A stretch of DNA of 64,000 nt from Nematopogon swammerdamellus (taxonomy: Eukaryota; Arthropoda; Insecta; Lepidoptera; Adelidae), in NCBI GenBank assembly GCA_946902875.1, contig OX336344.1, forward strand, positions 21,969,791 to 22,033,790, written 5' to 3'. Position 1 is the first letter of the stretch, and each line of letters begins with the position of its first letter. Of the stretch, positions 34,101 to 36,599 are shown piece after piece. A program made the translations under genes and the position numbers. The notes under the pieces were generated by a model. The model had not been told where the DNA came from. It saw only the letters and a program-made list of their open reading frames with translations, and ran no database searches.

Positions 34101-36286
34101 CTGGCGCGCGCCATTTGTCGTGCTCCCCATAAAAAAAAAAAAAAAAAAAACCCCTTCTAATTGTCTGCCGCAGTAAGCTGGCGTCGCTCTACCGGGTGCA
34201 GCTGTACCGGAGACCGAGCGAGGGCCGGGAGGAGCGGCCGCTCGAGATGGCCTCCACCACCCACGTGTTCAGCCAGCAGCCAGTCTTCCCGCCCACACTC
34301 TGGAGGCCGAGCGGTTAGTCATGCGACACAGTCGGCCACAATTTTTAAAAAAAATTTTTTTATGTAAACCAACATGGGTGGCTGTTTCGAGATACCAATG
34401 GCACAGTCGACAGAGCCAAAAACCCTATCCTCGCGAAACCACGCTCAATGAGGCGCCATGCCAGCAGATTTGCGGACTGTTGCTAGGCTGTCTGGCCCGT
34501 TGATACGACGTTTGAAGACACCCAGGTTAAAGGATTCGGGAAACACAGTCGCCTTGAGAATTTGAGCCTACCACCTAGTAAGGGAAGGGCAAGGGAAGGG
34601 ACCGTGTGGGGCCGGCACTTTAAAAGAATAGCCCCACTGCATCTCTCCCCCGTGTACGTCGTAAAAGGCGACTAAGGGGTATGACTCCCTTATATTACTA
34701 GGTGGTAGGGTTCAACCCGCCCGGGTTCGTACAACCGCACTGAATGAAAGGTCGGTCGAAACGGCGGCTGTGTAAATAGTTCGTGTTTTCCGTCCAGTTC
34801 AGTGTAGCCGACATGAAATGAAGGGAAGCACTGACGTGGCACCTAGTTCACCCGGAGTTATGGGCTGGCATCACGGATGTTGTAGATGTAGCCAACAGTG
34901 TCAGTTTCCATTAAAACAAAGAAAAAAAGGGACCTACAGTTTATAGTTTACAATTTCAGGTTATAACCATACGAGCGGAACCCGTGTGGGGCCGGTACTT
35001 TAAAAGAATAGCCCCACTGCATCTCTTCCCGTGTATGTCGTAAAAGGCGACTAAGGGATATGACTCCCTTCTTATATTACTAGGTGGTAGGGTTTAACCC
35101 GCCCGGGTTGGTACCACCGCACTGAATGAAAGGTCGGTCGAAACGGCTATGTAAATAGTTTGTGTTTTCCGTCCAGTTCAGTGTAGCCGGCACGACCGAA
35201 GGGAAGCGCTGACGTGGCACCAAGTTCATCCTGTGGTATGGGCTGACATCACGGATGTTGTAGGTGATGTAGCCACCCGTGTCAGTTTCCTTAAAAAAAA
35301 AAAAAACCGTGATAATGCCGTCAGCAAGCACATAGAGATCTTGGTTGCACGCGTCAACATCACAGAAACACAGGGACATATGGAAGGGCCTCTCAGAGTG
35401 CAGACAGTCGAGAGCTGCTCTTCCTAAACCAGACCGAAGGTTGGCTCAGAAGCTAATAACGTTGGCCTGGGCTAAGCTGAGAATAGCCGTTGGTCTGATG
35501 AGTCTTGGTTGGTCCGATGGCCTTCAGTGCCTATTAGACAAGAGATGCAGGTTAGATTTATATCATAAAAAATATATTCAGAATGATTTTTTTTTTATTT
35601 TTCCCTGGGTAGTCATAAACTGGCCCACTCCCTGGTTTTTTTTTTTTTGTTATGGAACCTGACACGGTTGGCTACATCACCTACAACATCCGTGATGTCA
35701 GCCCATAACACAGGGTGAACTAGGTGCCATGTCAGTGCTTCCCTTCATTTAATGTCGGCTACACTAAACTGGACGGAAAACACGAACTATTTACATAGCC
35801 GTTTCGACCGACGTTTCGCTCAATGCGGTGGTACCAACCCGGCCGGGATAAACCCTACCACCTAGTAAGGTAAGAAGGGAAGGGACCTACAGTTTAACGT
35901 GGAATCCGAACCACGGTCAGCCTCCAACGGTCGAGTGGTCACCCATCCAATCACTGACCGCGCTCAGCGTTACTTAATAACAGTTGACTAACCAACCGCG
36001 CCACTGAGCTACCGAGGCTGACGAATTTTCTTATCCCTTAGTCGACTTTTACGATATGCGACGGGGAGAGATGCAGTGGGGCTATTCTTTTTAAGTACCG
36101 ACCCCACACGGTTCCCGCTTCGACGTTGAATTTTGTGACACCCTGTATAGTTCACAGATTAGTTTTATTCTTATTACAGAAGCGGAGAATGAAGTGACCG
36201 AAACGACCATCCACTCGAGCGCACTGAAGTACCACCACACCAAGTACACCACTCTCAGCACTCACGCGCTCACTGTTCACGAATAA
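6368..36286 (+). CDS. zwilch: Zwilch kinetochore protein (5' end outside or not found)
   Basis: Coding exons: 6368-6578, 16930-17109, 23403-23548, 24732-24952, 27428-27507, 31010-31233, 31659-32008, 33012-33159, 34174-34313, 36180-36286. All introns are GT-AG and all phases agree, giving about 601 residues and a TAA stop. Zwilch is a subunit of the Rod-Zw10-Zwilch complex, which sits on unattached kinetochores and recruits dynein and Mad1 for the spindle checkpoint. Recognition rests on ordered similarity along the family: LYT...PLWV with a D-x-T-D-E-K loop, W in LRAAWSERTLEVPL, FTYKLWDII, then LLLHALKALSSGKMKPF and NKTYLAKLILKLSRGHSQ, GVEKTTWELTHVFTLVD, and LASLYRVQLYRRPSE. Zwilch is about 590-640 residues in human and fly; about 100 N-terminal residues are absent here. 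Compared from memory, not by search. Confidence 0.8.
6618..6735 (-). mobile_element. SINE A fragment, diverged
   Basis: Reverse-orientation SINE A body (GATAGGTGGCTACCCTGTCG ... TTTTACAACATGCATGTGG ... GGGGCTATTC) with more substitutions than other copies. It begins 40 bp after the zwilch donor at 6578. Confidence 0.6.
6899..7319. mobile_element. Foldback MITE with ~190-bp arms
   Basis: AGAGTATAA at 6899 mirrors TTATACTCT at 7319. Long inverted similarity includes TTCGGGAATTCTGAAAAATT and ATGCTGTAATGTA. There is a short spacer around 7100-7140 and no coding capacity. It lies in the first visible zwilch intron. Confidence 0.65.
7410..7600 (+). other. GC-rich block with open frames, unresolved
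   Basis: The block (CCGACCTGGACCGAGAGCGG ... GCGGCGGGCGCGGCTGC) is open in more than one plus frame. It has no good donor at its 3' side and is not needed to keep the zwilch frame, so I do not call it an exon. Confidence 0.25.
7677..7986 (-). mobile_element. SINE C copy, head missing
   Basis: Reads ATGTAATCCGGTATGG ... GGTTGGCTGAGTCGGAGGGG ... ACCGGTTCCGAACGGTGAAG, the SINE C tail and body in reverse. The tRNA-Leu-like head present at 37430, 50310 and 55160 is absent. Confidence 0.75.
7986..8245 (-). repeat. SINE C-variant segment with a 41-bp internal triplication
   Basis: CAATCTTTCATCCAGCACGG units start at 8084, 8125 and 8166. The unit matches the SINE C phrase around CATCCAGTACGGTGGTACC, so one SINE segment has been tripled in place. 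Upstream GCAGATTTGCGGACTG-like sequence also appears at 34460 and 15520. Confidence 0.65.
8248..8502 (-). other. 84-codon open frame of unknown origin
   Basis: Minus frame: PKQRAQLSQLVLESLQYLSH, HTSWSTRAVTSLIKSE and then alanine-rich AAAMAASCGCED. It has a coding-like composition but no family I recognise and no clear splice context. It sits between retroelement fragments, so a transposon origin is the default. Confidence 0.2.
8760..8900 (-). mobile_element. SINE C tail fragment, diverged
   Basis: ATATAATTCGGTATTGGCGG ... GAGTCAGAGTGGCC ... GACTTCCCTTTGAATCACTG is a decayed reverse SINE C tail. The next ~100 bases to a poly-A run at 8969 show nothing further. Confidence 0.5.
8999..9425 (-). 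pseudogene. Non-LTR retroelement C-terminal remnants
   Basis: 8999-9075 on the minus strand encodes SLAIQRGNAASVLGTSENAP, matching the ORF end at 21273-21671. Next to it 9139-9425 encodes KDWSTTCKIIPIVIGTTGII and LHKQAAIHSTKIMSKFI, the P-I-V-I-G-x-x-G-x-I segment seen near the end of RLE-type LINE proteins. Both are short and broken. Confidence 0.5.
9441..9740 (+). repeat. Helitron-like 5' region, copy 1
   Basis: It begins after A with TCTATATATACATATAATAA and continues TCGTAAATGC ... CATCACGCAAAAACCACTGG ... AACTTTGTATAGTG. The same order appears from 20109. TC after A is compatible with a Helitron 5' end; no Rep/helicase frame is seen. Confidence 0.45.
9741..10195. other. No gene seen
   Basis: This stretch holds a minus-strand open frame of mixed composition but no recognisable motif. 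The phrase TCGAACCCGCGGTCCC (9898) looks like a reversed tRNA box B, so a decayed tRNA-derived repeat is possible. Confidence 0.3.
10196..10400 (-). mobile_element. LINE 3' UTR fragment with internal duplication
   Basis: In reverse it reads GCCACGGCCTGCACCC ... CCGCCGCCGGCGG ... TTACCGTTTTTATTTA, as at 54575-54720 and partly 17560-17640. The 38-44-bp block GGGAGGCAGGCCTCCAAGCA occurs twice in tandem (10268-10349). Confidence 0.55.
10401..10860 (-). other. GC-rich retroelement-like segment
   Basis: This continues upstream of the LINE 3' UTR on the minus strand and has a long open frame (SKEGQVSSRVLVNTPRPPRG and on). GGTGACGTCAC and CATCCCGGAGAGCTCCG are palindromic words. The GTGTTGACTAGGACGCG phrase at 10758 echoes the end of the R2/R4-type LINE ORF at 11580. 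Unproven. Confidence 0.3.
11416..13290 (-). mobile_element. R2/R4-type non-LTR retrotransposon, 5'-truncated (copy A)
   Basis: The 3' UTR ends CCACACCTTCC at 11416. The ORF end and a restriction-like endonuclease domain follow upstream, and the 5' break is near 13290 just after the RT catalytic motif. Nearly the same sequence occurs inverted at 13972-15315, and fragments are at 5427, 15396 and 33279. The few differences between copies A and B indicate recent activity. Confidence 0.85.
11585..13290 (-). CDS. LINE polyprotein C-terminal part: RT palm end and restriction-like endonuclease
   Basis: The frame opens at the RT active-site block AFADDITLL, followed by thumb sequence (KIKPAKCYCLSLTRKGSKF). 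Then comes a zinc-knuckle CPSCKESVGTAKHLLCGCK and the endonuclease core RPDILIFSKATKHVVLVELT with the adjoining VPWE. The (K/R)PD...E-L-T arrangement is the PD-(D/E)XK nuclease of the R2/R4/NeSL/Hero group, which nicks target DNA so RT can prime. The stop is TAG at 11585-11587. Everything N-terminal to FADD is missing, so this copy cannot be autonomous. The 13291-13336 extension of the open frame is flanking sequence. Confidence 0.8.
13278..13320. repeat. Perfect 18-bp inverted repeat at the LINE 5' junction
   Basis: GACAGGAGTGTATGTATA (13278-13295) and its exact inverse (13303-13320) are separated by CTACAAC. The hairpin straddles the broken 5' end of LINE copy A, so it may have formed during truncation or end-joining. 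Confidence 0.75.
13430..13856 (-). mobile_element. SINE B with A-type head
   Basis: Poly-T, then GGAAACTGACACGGTTGGCT, the shared central domain, box B inverse (GTGGAATCCGAACCACGG), a shortened 5S part, then the A head ending ACCGACCCCACACG. It lies between the two inverted LINE copies. Confidence 0.75.
13972..15315 (+). mobile_element. R2/R4-type LINE copy B, inverted relative to copy A
   Basis: It starts at ACAGATCTCACAATAACTTT, inside the region corresponding to 12755 of copy A, and ends at CCACACCTTCC (15312). The 3' UTR from 15144 contains GGGCCCGGATATGTTCGG. It is more 5'-truncated than copy A, which fits independent reverse transcription rather than one duplicated locus. Confidence 0.85.
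13974..15143 (+). pseudogene. LINE endonuclease-domain ORF, 5'-truncated
   Basis: The frame is open to the TAG at 15141-15143 and includes SHNNFGLNIKKPSIFYQKAR, CPSCKEFVGTAKHLLCGCK and RPDILIFSKATKHVVLVELT. It matches copy A except for a few residues (WQTVGD for WLTVGD, TNKLCP for TNRLCP, KEF for KES). RT is absent; only the linker, zinc knuckle and endonuclease remain. Confidence 0.8.
15396..15505 (+). mobile_element. R2/R4-type LINE 3' UTR fragment (copy D)
   Basis: AGAGTGGCCACTCGCTAGTC through CCACACCTTCC is a second, shorter 3' end 80 bp after copy B. Confidence 0.75.
15506..15587 (+). mobile_element. SINE C-variant fragment
   Basis: GCAGCCTAGCAACAGTCCGC, AAATCTGCTGGCATGGC and GTGGTTTCGCGAGG match the inverse of 34430-34500. 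Confidence 0.55.
15588..15966. mobile_element. hAT-type MITE rich in CCGAAAG words
   Basis: Ends TAGTGTCCGACCGAAAGTGT (15588) and the inverse of TAGTGTCCGACCGAATATTC (15966) have the TAGTGT start common in hAT elements. The flanking 8-mers TTTTGGCG and CACTGGCG are a diverged duplication. The interior is dense with GCCGAAAGCCGAAAGC and a GC-rich core (CGCGTCGCGTCGCGTGCGCG). No transposase. Confidence 0.65.
15967..16075 (+). pseudogene. RTE-type LINE C-terminal fragment
   Basis: The translation WRPWTGKRSVGRPRAWWNDD is the conserved RTE tail also seen at 19000-19070 and 38160-38230. Only about 35 codons remain. Confidence 0.65.
16153..16542 (+). pseudogene. LINE reverse-transcriptase C-terminal ORF fragment
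   Basis: The end of the frame, RKHFITNRVVDDWNQLPEEV followed by FKNRLDKYL, is the typical last segment of CR1/Jockey/RTE-like polyproteins. The first 60 codons are not recognised. A poly-A run follows at 16577, as expected for a 3' LINE end. Confidence 0.6.
16655..16832 (+). mobile_element. (AAAT)n and LINE 3' tail
   Basis: An (AAAT)n run at about 16660-16682 ends one LINE. 16686-16832 is an uninterrupted copy of the tail split at 4101/6117 (TCGGGTCCTTCAAGAGGGGC to CAATAAAAAAAAAAAAC). It gives the empty-site reference for the MULE insertion. Confidence 0.7.
16930..17109 (+). CDS. zwilch: zwilch exon
   Basis: Acceptor AACTGTGCAG, donor CTG/GTTCGT, both ends phase 0. It encodes VQLSVECTVRVSGM, a glycine/alanine linker, then LTRLRAAWSERTLEVPLHNA. 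The W-S-x-x-x-L-x-V-P-L run lines up with the family's strand LDISWSP...LQIPPL. Codons are strongly GC-rich compared with the introns. Confidence 0.75.
17113..17488 (-). mobile_element. SINE A, (AAC)n-tailed variant
   Basis: It starts with (GTT)n, then GGCTCTAGGCCTGCAAACTA and CCTTCGTGCAAAACCCCGCA, joins the common A body and ends GTACCGGCCCCACACGG. A sister copy with a clear target duplication is at 36331-36576. The insertion lies directly behind the zwilch donor at 17110. Confidence 0.7.
17545..17855 (-). pseudogene. LINE C-terminal fragment split by an RTE insertion
   Basis: The minus frame reads DSTIVVPIFVSAHGLIAKSL, SGWVKGQIQKAALLDTARIV, then a 3' UTR with CCGCCGCCGGTGG. The V-P-I-x-V-S-A-H-G-L-I-A-K block is a known C-terminal feature of RLE-type LINE proteins. 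The rest of the target continues at 19189. Confidence 0.6.
17880..19162 (+). pseudogene. RTE reverse transcriptase, split in two
   Basis: 17880-18090 encodes GEYISHLRFADDIVVIGESL (RT active site FADD) and LEMNLDKTKVMF. After the SINE, 18590-19162 encodes YVYLGQTIQLGKHNFDKEAN, LPVMTYGAETWTL, ISKLKWQWAGHICRRPDNRW and WRPRTSKRSVGRPPARWTDD. The order and motifs are those of insect RTE polyproteins. The APE endonuclease and N-terminal RT blocks are missing. Without the SINE the frame would run across the junction (TLEV/VQDYVYL). Confidence 0.8.
18091..18585 (-). mobile_element. SINE B with A-type head, inside RTE
   Basis: In reverse: poly-T, GGTTGGCTACATCACCTACA tail, central domain, box B, 5S part (inverse of AGTGATTGGATGGGTGACCG), box A, then the A head. 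This is the longest clear example of the full A-head + tRNA/5S + body composite, about 490 bp. Confidence 0.8.
19376..19650 (+). mobile_element. SINE B, partial
   Basis: GACCGTCGGAGGCTGACG, then the central domain and tail ending AGTTTCCATAAAAAAAAAA. It lacks most of the head. Confidence 0.7.
19651..19960 (+). mobile_element. SINE B, partial, tandem to the previous copy
   Basis: It opens with the same ACATTGGAGGATT phrase as 19358 and keeps box B (GTGGTTCGGATTCCACG). The repeat of the upstream phrase suggests duplication of the first copy or insertion at a repeat. A decayed third tail lies at 19968-20040. Confidence 0.65.
20625..21165 (+). repeat. ~75-bp tandem array with GC palindromes, forward
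   Basis: Units read GAAAGTAAGTAACTAAGGGC, GAGGCCGAAGGCCGAGCTGC, GTTCAGGAAGAAGCTAAACC. Each carries the self-complementary core GGCCGAAGGCC. About seven units are present. Confidence 0.75.
21273..21671 (+). pseudogene. Retroelement ORF end with VETLGPW motif
   Basis: The 132-codon frame includes LVPWTKGSSVMWDATFVLTL, AGAAEAWAESLQRSKYRNI, FAVETLGPWSSEAKRG and SLAIQRGNAASALRTFENA. I recognise the W-D-A-T...V-E-T-x-G-P-W...I-Q-R-G-N-A pattern from animal retroelement polyproteins but cannot name the clade. A fragment of the same end is at 8999. It lies between the two inverted arrays. Confidence 0.5.
21770..22075 (-). repeat. ~75-bp tandem array, inverted
   Basis: CTGAACGCAGCTCGGCCTTC, GGCCTCGCCCTTAGTTA units, about four, are the reverse complement of the array at 20625. 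A longer array of the same family is at 63150-64000. Confidence 0.75.
22166..22520 (-). mobile_element. SINE A, full length, (ATGT)n tail
   Basis: It is flanked by AAATGATTACATAC at 22152-22165 and 22521-22534, a 14-bp target duplication. In sense orientation: head, body, a hairpin formed by GTTGTGCTG/CAGCACAAC, CGATTGTCGGGAT, and an (ATGT)n tail. It lies just upstream of the duplicated zwilch exons. Confidence 0.8.
22575..23402 (+). repeat. Five decoy copies of a zwilch exon, 157-bp tandem unit
   Basis: Acceptor-like TGCAG followed by GAGCAGGAGGTGATAGTGGG starts coding-like segments at 22618, 22775, 22932, 23089 and 23246, exactly 157 bp apart. Each keeps the acceptor and 120 bases of exon (through AAGTCCATCTGCGCCCTCAA ... 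GCTGGATATGC), then runs into CTAAACCTCTC. This gives an in-frame TAA and no GT donor at the correct place. The copies are nearly identical; one has TAG in place of TGG (22823). Only the sixth copy at 23403 is complete. Confidence 0.85.
23403..23548 (+). CDS. zwilch: zwilch exon, last of six tandem copies
   Basis: Acceptor CTGCTGCAG, donor CG/GTATGC. It encodes EQEVIVGHELSPCRVLWKSI and CALNSINRALVDMTAAGYAA, then VDLSQVDIR. Unlike the five copies upstream it continues past GGATATGC into GGCCGTCGATCTTAGCC and a proper donor. It starts in phase 0 and leaves two bases, matching the next exon. Confidence 0.8.
23549..23834 (+). other. Intron start, nothing recognised
   Basis: It includes a TCATC-rich run (23640-23690) and a purine-rich block (GGGGGAAAGGGGGGAGAGAG). 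No exon or element is seen. Confidence 0.3.
23835..24110 (+). repeat. Dispersed ~270-bp element, copy 1
   Basis: It contains AATTCCGCCAGTTCTAAATT, GACAAACTTTGCAAGTCACA and TATCTGGTGTATAGTGCC. An inverted copy lies at 48415-48690, so this is a moderately conserved non-coding element. Confidence 0.65.
24269..24574. repeat. 306-bp near-perfect palindrome in zwilch intron
   Basis: Arms 24269-24409 and 24435-24574 (about 140 bp each) pair with only a few mismatches; the loop is 25 bases (24410-24434). Arm landmarks are AGGAGTTATATCACTTTTAA and GAGCGAAACAGTACCAAAAT with their inverses. Transcribed with zwilch, it would fold into a long hairpin RNA. Confidence 0.85.
24732..24952 (+). CDS. zwilch: zwilch exon
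   Basis: Acceptor ATCTTCAG, donor AGGG/GTGAGT. It encodes DNTKRINDLLGEVETYTYTA, QIQKGGCVCITEDTTSLKQC, and ends in SSNDFTYKLWDIIR. The F-x-x-x-L-W segment aligns with the family's FAEQLWCKM before the helical C-terminal half. Phases fit on both sides. Confidence 0.8.
25163..25879 (+). mobile_element. Full SINE B (A head + tRNA/5S) with another SINE B inserted in its head
   Basis: The head GTACCGTGTGGGGTCGGTAC is cut at 25182 and resumes at 25437 with TTAAAAAGAAAAGCCCCACT. The chimeric core is at about 25508-25630: box A CAGCTCAGTAGTGCGG, 5S-like AAGCAACGCTGGGCGCGG and TCAGTACTTGGATGGGTGAC, then box B GTGGTTCGCATTCCACG. The tail ends AGTTTCCATAAAAAAAAA. Confidence 0.8.
25183..25436 (-). mobile_element. 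SINE B body inserted in the previous SINE, reverse
   Basis: Poly-T, ATGGAACCTGACACGGTTGG and on to GGGAAGGGACCTAAC: a headless SINE B in opposite orientation. With the outer copy it forms an inverted pair. Confidence 0.75.
25995..27316 (+). repeat. Minisatellite, about 60 units of 19-22 bp
   Basis: The core GATAATCCTGCTAGAATC is repeated with short variable links (AGAG, GGAT, CAC or none). Variants GGTTAATAATCCTGCTAG and TGGAATC alternate in the second half. A longer block (AGAGGTTACTCCTGCTATAA and following) occurs near 26335 and 26795, showing higher-order duplication of about 460 bp. It fills the zwilch intron before 27428. Confidence 0.95.
27428..27507 (+). CDS. zwilch: zwilch exon
   Basis: Acceptor TTGTTTCAG, donor TTTC/GTAAGT. 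An 80-base exon encodes DSETAEDVITLLLHALKALS and SGKMKPF, matching the family's helix ending ...IIQSLQRGDIQPW. It lies 110 bp after the minisatellite. Confidence 0.8.
28404..28635 (+). repeat. ~103-bp tandem repeat, 2.2 units
   Basis: Units TATGACCAAAACAAATTA, GATGGGTAGATCTCA, TTCAGTTTGAGTACCAACAC, GTGGTTCTCGAGA repeat from 28411 and 28514. A single unit is at 1-118. Confidence 0.75.
29330..29409 (-). pseudogene. THAP-domain first exon of P-like transposase
   Basis: From ATG at 29409 the minus strand reads MPHCAVLWCKKSSKNSNLNT and DGVTFHE, then GTAAGT. The M-P-x-C-A-V-x-x-C spacing and the G-V-x-F-H block are the start of a C2CH THAP zinc-finger, the DNA-binding domain of P-element transposases. 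A consensus donor follows at once. Later exons were not recovered, so the protein is not intact. Confidence 0.65.
29660..29720. repeat. Short hairpin
   Basis: GTCAGGACCCATTA and TAATGGGTCCCGAC (29673-29711) are inverted with one mismatch and a 12-base spacer. Possibly a small MITE core. Confidence 0.45.
29880..30010 (+). repeat. Dispersed repeat with (ACAT)n
   Basis: CATCAAAATCGGCCTACGCG ... AACAAACATACATACATACA ... CTTTGCGTCGCGCAGTCGG is a common insect repeat end. No coding content. Confidence 0.45.
30258..30612 (-). mobile_element. SINE B with longer tRNA/5S head
   Basis: Reverse SINE B ending in GCACCACTGAGCTACCGAGG (box A inverse). The head contains GCATAAGCACACCTGGGCGC in sense, a variant of the 5S part. 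Confidence 0.7.
30660..30980 (-). mobile_element. SINE A, near full length
   Basis: ACATACATATCATACATATC tail side, CCCGACAATCGGGG, the GTTGTGCTG hairpin, body, and head partly lost after TTTTTAAGTA. It ends 30 bp upstream of the zwilch acceptor at 31009. Confidence 0.75.
31010..31233 (+). CDS. zwilch: zwilch exon
   Basis: Acceptor CGTCGCAG, donor CGCAG/GTGAAA. It encodes NKTYLAKLILKLSRGHSQTA, ANPPQALSLLGQLGVEKTTW and THVFTLVDNSFGVDNVLSS. The L-x-K-L-I...G dyad and the L-G-x-x-K-x-x-x-x-x-x-F pattern are the best-conserved part of the family. Confidence 0.85.
31263..31466 (+). repeat. (CTCCCT)n microsatellite
   Basis: A pyrimidine-only hexamer tract with CGCTCT variants, beginning 30 bp after the zwilch donor. 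The long open frames over it on both strands are by-products. Confidence 0.9.
31505..31627 (-). mobile_element. SINE A head fragment
   Basis: GGCGAGCCTGTCGCC ... TTTTACGAAATGCACGGGGA ... GTACGTAACCCACACGGTA, reverse. It ends about 30 bp before the next zwilch exon. Confidence 0.7.
31659..32008 (+). CDS. zwilch: zwilch exon, largest
   Basis: Acceptor TTTTTCAG, donor ATGG/GTGAGT. 350 bases encode SNDTIEQINQTLHDMTMGCG, an acidic stretch ESFFEEDTNELSIDSFASLK, then ISGWRAMLSKFAQLFVSLEH and LNRMQQCLRLDM. The last helix corresponds to the family's leucine-rich C-terminal helix; the middle is an insect-side insertion relative to human as I remember it. Confidence 0.8.
32157..32530 (+). mobile_element. 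SINE B without A head: clearest tRNA/5S chimera
   Basis: It starts GTCAGCCTCGGTAGCTCAGT (box A), then TTGTTAAGCAACCCTGAGCG and TCAGTACTTGGATGGGTGAC (5S internal control region), then GTGGTTCGGATTCCACG (box B), body and tail. Confidence 0.8.
32541..32998. mobile_element. Palindromic MITE region abutting a zwilch exon
   Basis: Arms around 32552-32616 and 32640-32706 (AACCGCCTTCAAAAATGTAT, TCGAACCCTAGAGTTGAAGG) pair over about 65 bp. The downstream part ends in CCTTTTTTGAAGTCGGTTAA (32970-32990), a common MITE end, 13 bases before the acceptor at 33011. A similar palindrome is at 56692-56910. Confidence 0.65.
33012..33159 (+). CDS. zwilch: zwilch exon
   Basis: Acceptor TTGTTACAG, donor CAATAA/GTTAGT. 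It encodes ASLKCRASGLQAYYLSERSP, VRTVSQLISEPAQSF and VPSTLLREHFN. It leaves two bases that pair with T of the next exon to give AAT. Confidence 0.75.
33279..33645 (-). mobile_element. R2/R4-type LINE 3' fragment (copy E)
   Basis: The minus strand contains the end of the ORF (FKTDLFAVEVGARGLPAKSL ... LEASYRIWIGRERE) and the 3' UTR ending near GCCATCGCAAGC. Part of the spacer between ORF end and UTR is missing. Confidence 0.75.
33735..34150 (+). pseudogene. CR1/Jockey-like LINE C-terminal end
   Basis: Translation: CVFYRLYHGECSKELHDAIP, RVANMWNSLPPASFPLMYSL, GSFKHNVKVHLAGRHGI. A poly-A run closes it at 34131-34150, only 23 bases before the next zwilch exon. The motif order (FYR-YHGEC, W-N-S-L-P, L-G-S-F-K) is typical of these LINEs. 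Confidence 0.75.
34174..34313 (+). CDS. zwilch: zwilch exon
   Basis: Acceptor CTGCCGCAG, donor AGCG/GTTAGT. It encodes KLASLYRVQLYRRPSEGREE and STTHVFSQQPVFPPTLWRPS. W/Y-R-V-x-L-Y matches the family's KWRVEIYSG strand. The pyrimidine tract is only what remains between the LINE poly-A tail and the acceptor. Confidence 0.75.
34360..34600 (-). mobile_element. SINE C variant
   Basis: TGTAAACCAACATGGGTGGC ... CTCGCGAAACCACGCTCAAT ... GCAGATTTGCGGACTGTTGC ... GCCTACCACCTAGTAAGG. It shares the central domain with SINE C but has a different tail block, also found at 7986-8080. Confidence 0.6.
34602..34915 (+). mobile_element. SINE chimera: A head joined to B body, no 5S part
   Basis: ACCGTGTGGGGCCGGCACTT head, CGTAAAAGGCGACTAAGGGG, then straight into TTACTAGGTGGTAGGGTTC (central domain) and the B tail. 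The tRNA/5S segment present in 18091-18585 is absent. Confidence 0.75.
34979..35306 (+). mobile_element. SINE chimera: A head joined to B body, second copy
   Basis: The same junction (AAGGGATATGACTCCCTTC to TTACTAGGTGGTAGGGTTT) as 34602-34915, so the two derive from one chimeric source rather than chance deletion. Confidence 0.75.
35307..35637 (+). other. Intron stretch, nothing recognised
   Basis: No exon, known repeat or structure seen apart from short A/T runs near 35585 and 35637. Confidence 0.3.
35640..36113 (-). mobile_element. SINE B with A head, full composite
   Basis: Very close to 18091-18585: poly-T, GGAACCTGACACGGTTGG, central domain, 5S inverse, box A inverse (GCCACTGAGCTACCGAGG), then GTACCGACCCCACACGG. 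Confidence 0.8.
36180..36286 (+). CDS. zwilch: zwilch last exon
   Basis: Acceptor TCTTATTACAG. It encodes EAENEVTETTIHSSALKYHH and TKYTTLSTHALTVHE, then TAA at 36284-36286. Terminal tails in this family are poorly conserved; the phase-correct join and the poly-A signal right at the stop support it. Confidence 0.75.
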
Positions 36287-36290
36287 TAAA
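36285..36290 (+). promoter_or_regulatory. Polyadenylation signal overlapping the zwilch stop
   Basis: AATAAA begins at the second base of the TAA stop (GAATAATAAA). No other AATAAA is seen before the SINE at 36331. If used, the 3' UTR would be about 20-30 bases. Confidence 0.55.
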
Positions 36291-36330
36291 GGAATCTGAA
36301 AATTTCACTTTACTGTTTCAATGGAGATTT

Positions 36331-36576
36331 GTTGTTGTTGTTGTTGTTTTGGTTAGGGGTTGGCTCTAGGCCTGCAAACTAATCCCGCTTGGTTGGGGAC
36401 CTTCGTGCAAAACCCCGCAGTCTCCAGCTACCCCAGCCAGCCTATGTCTTCCGTGAAAGCCACAAGTCGACCGGGGTGTCTGCAGGCCGCTTATCCCTTA
36501 GTCGCCTTATACGACATGCACGGGGAGAGATGCAGTGGGACTATTCTTGTTAAGTACCGACCCCACACAGTACCTC
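36331..36576 (-). mobile_element. SINE A, (AAC)n-tailed variant with 14-bp target duplication
   Basis: TTCAATGGAGATTT flanks it exactly at 36317-36330 and 36577-36590. The element reads (GTT)n, GGCTCTAGGCCTGCAAACTA ... to GTACCGACCCCACACAG. This shows the A family moves by retrotransposition. It landed 44 bases past the zwilch stop. Confidence 0.85.
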
Positions 36577-36599
36577 TTCAATGGAGATTTCAAAAACAT

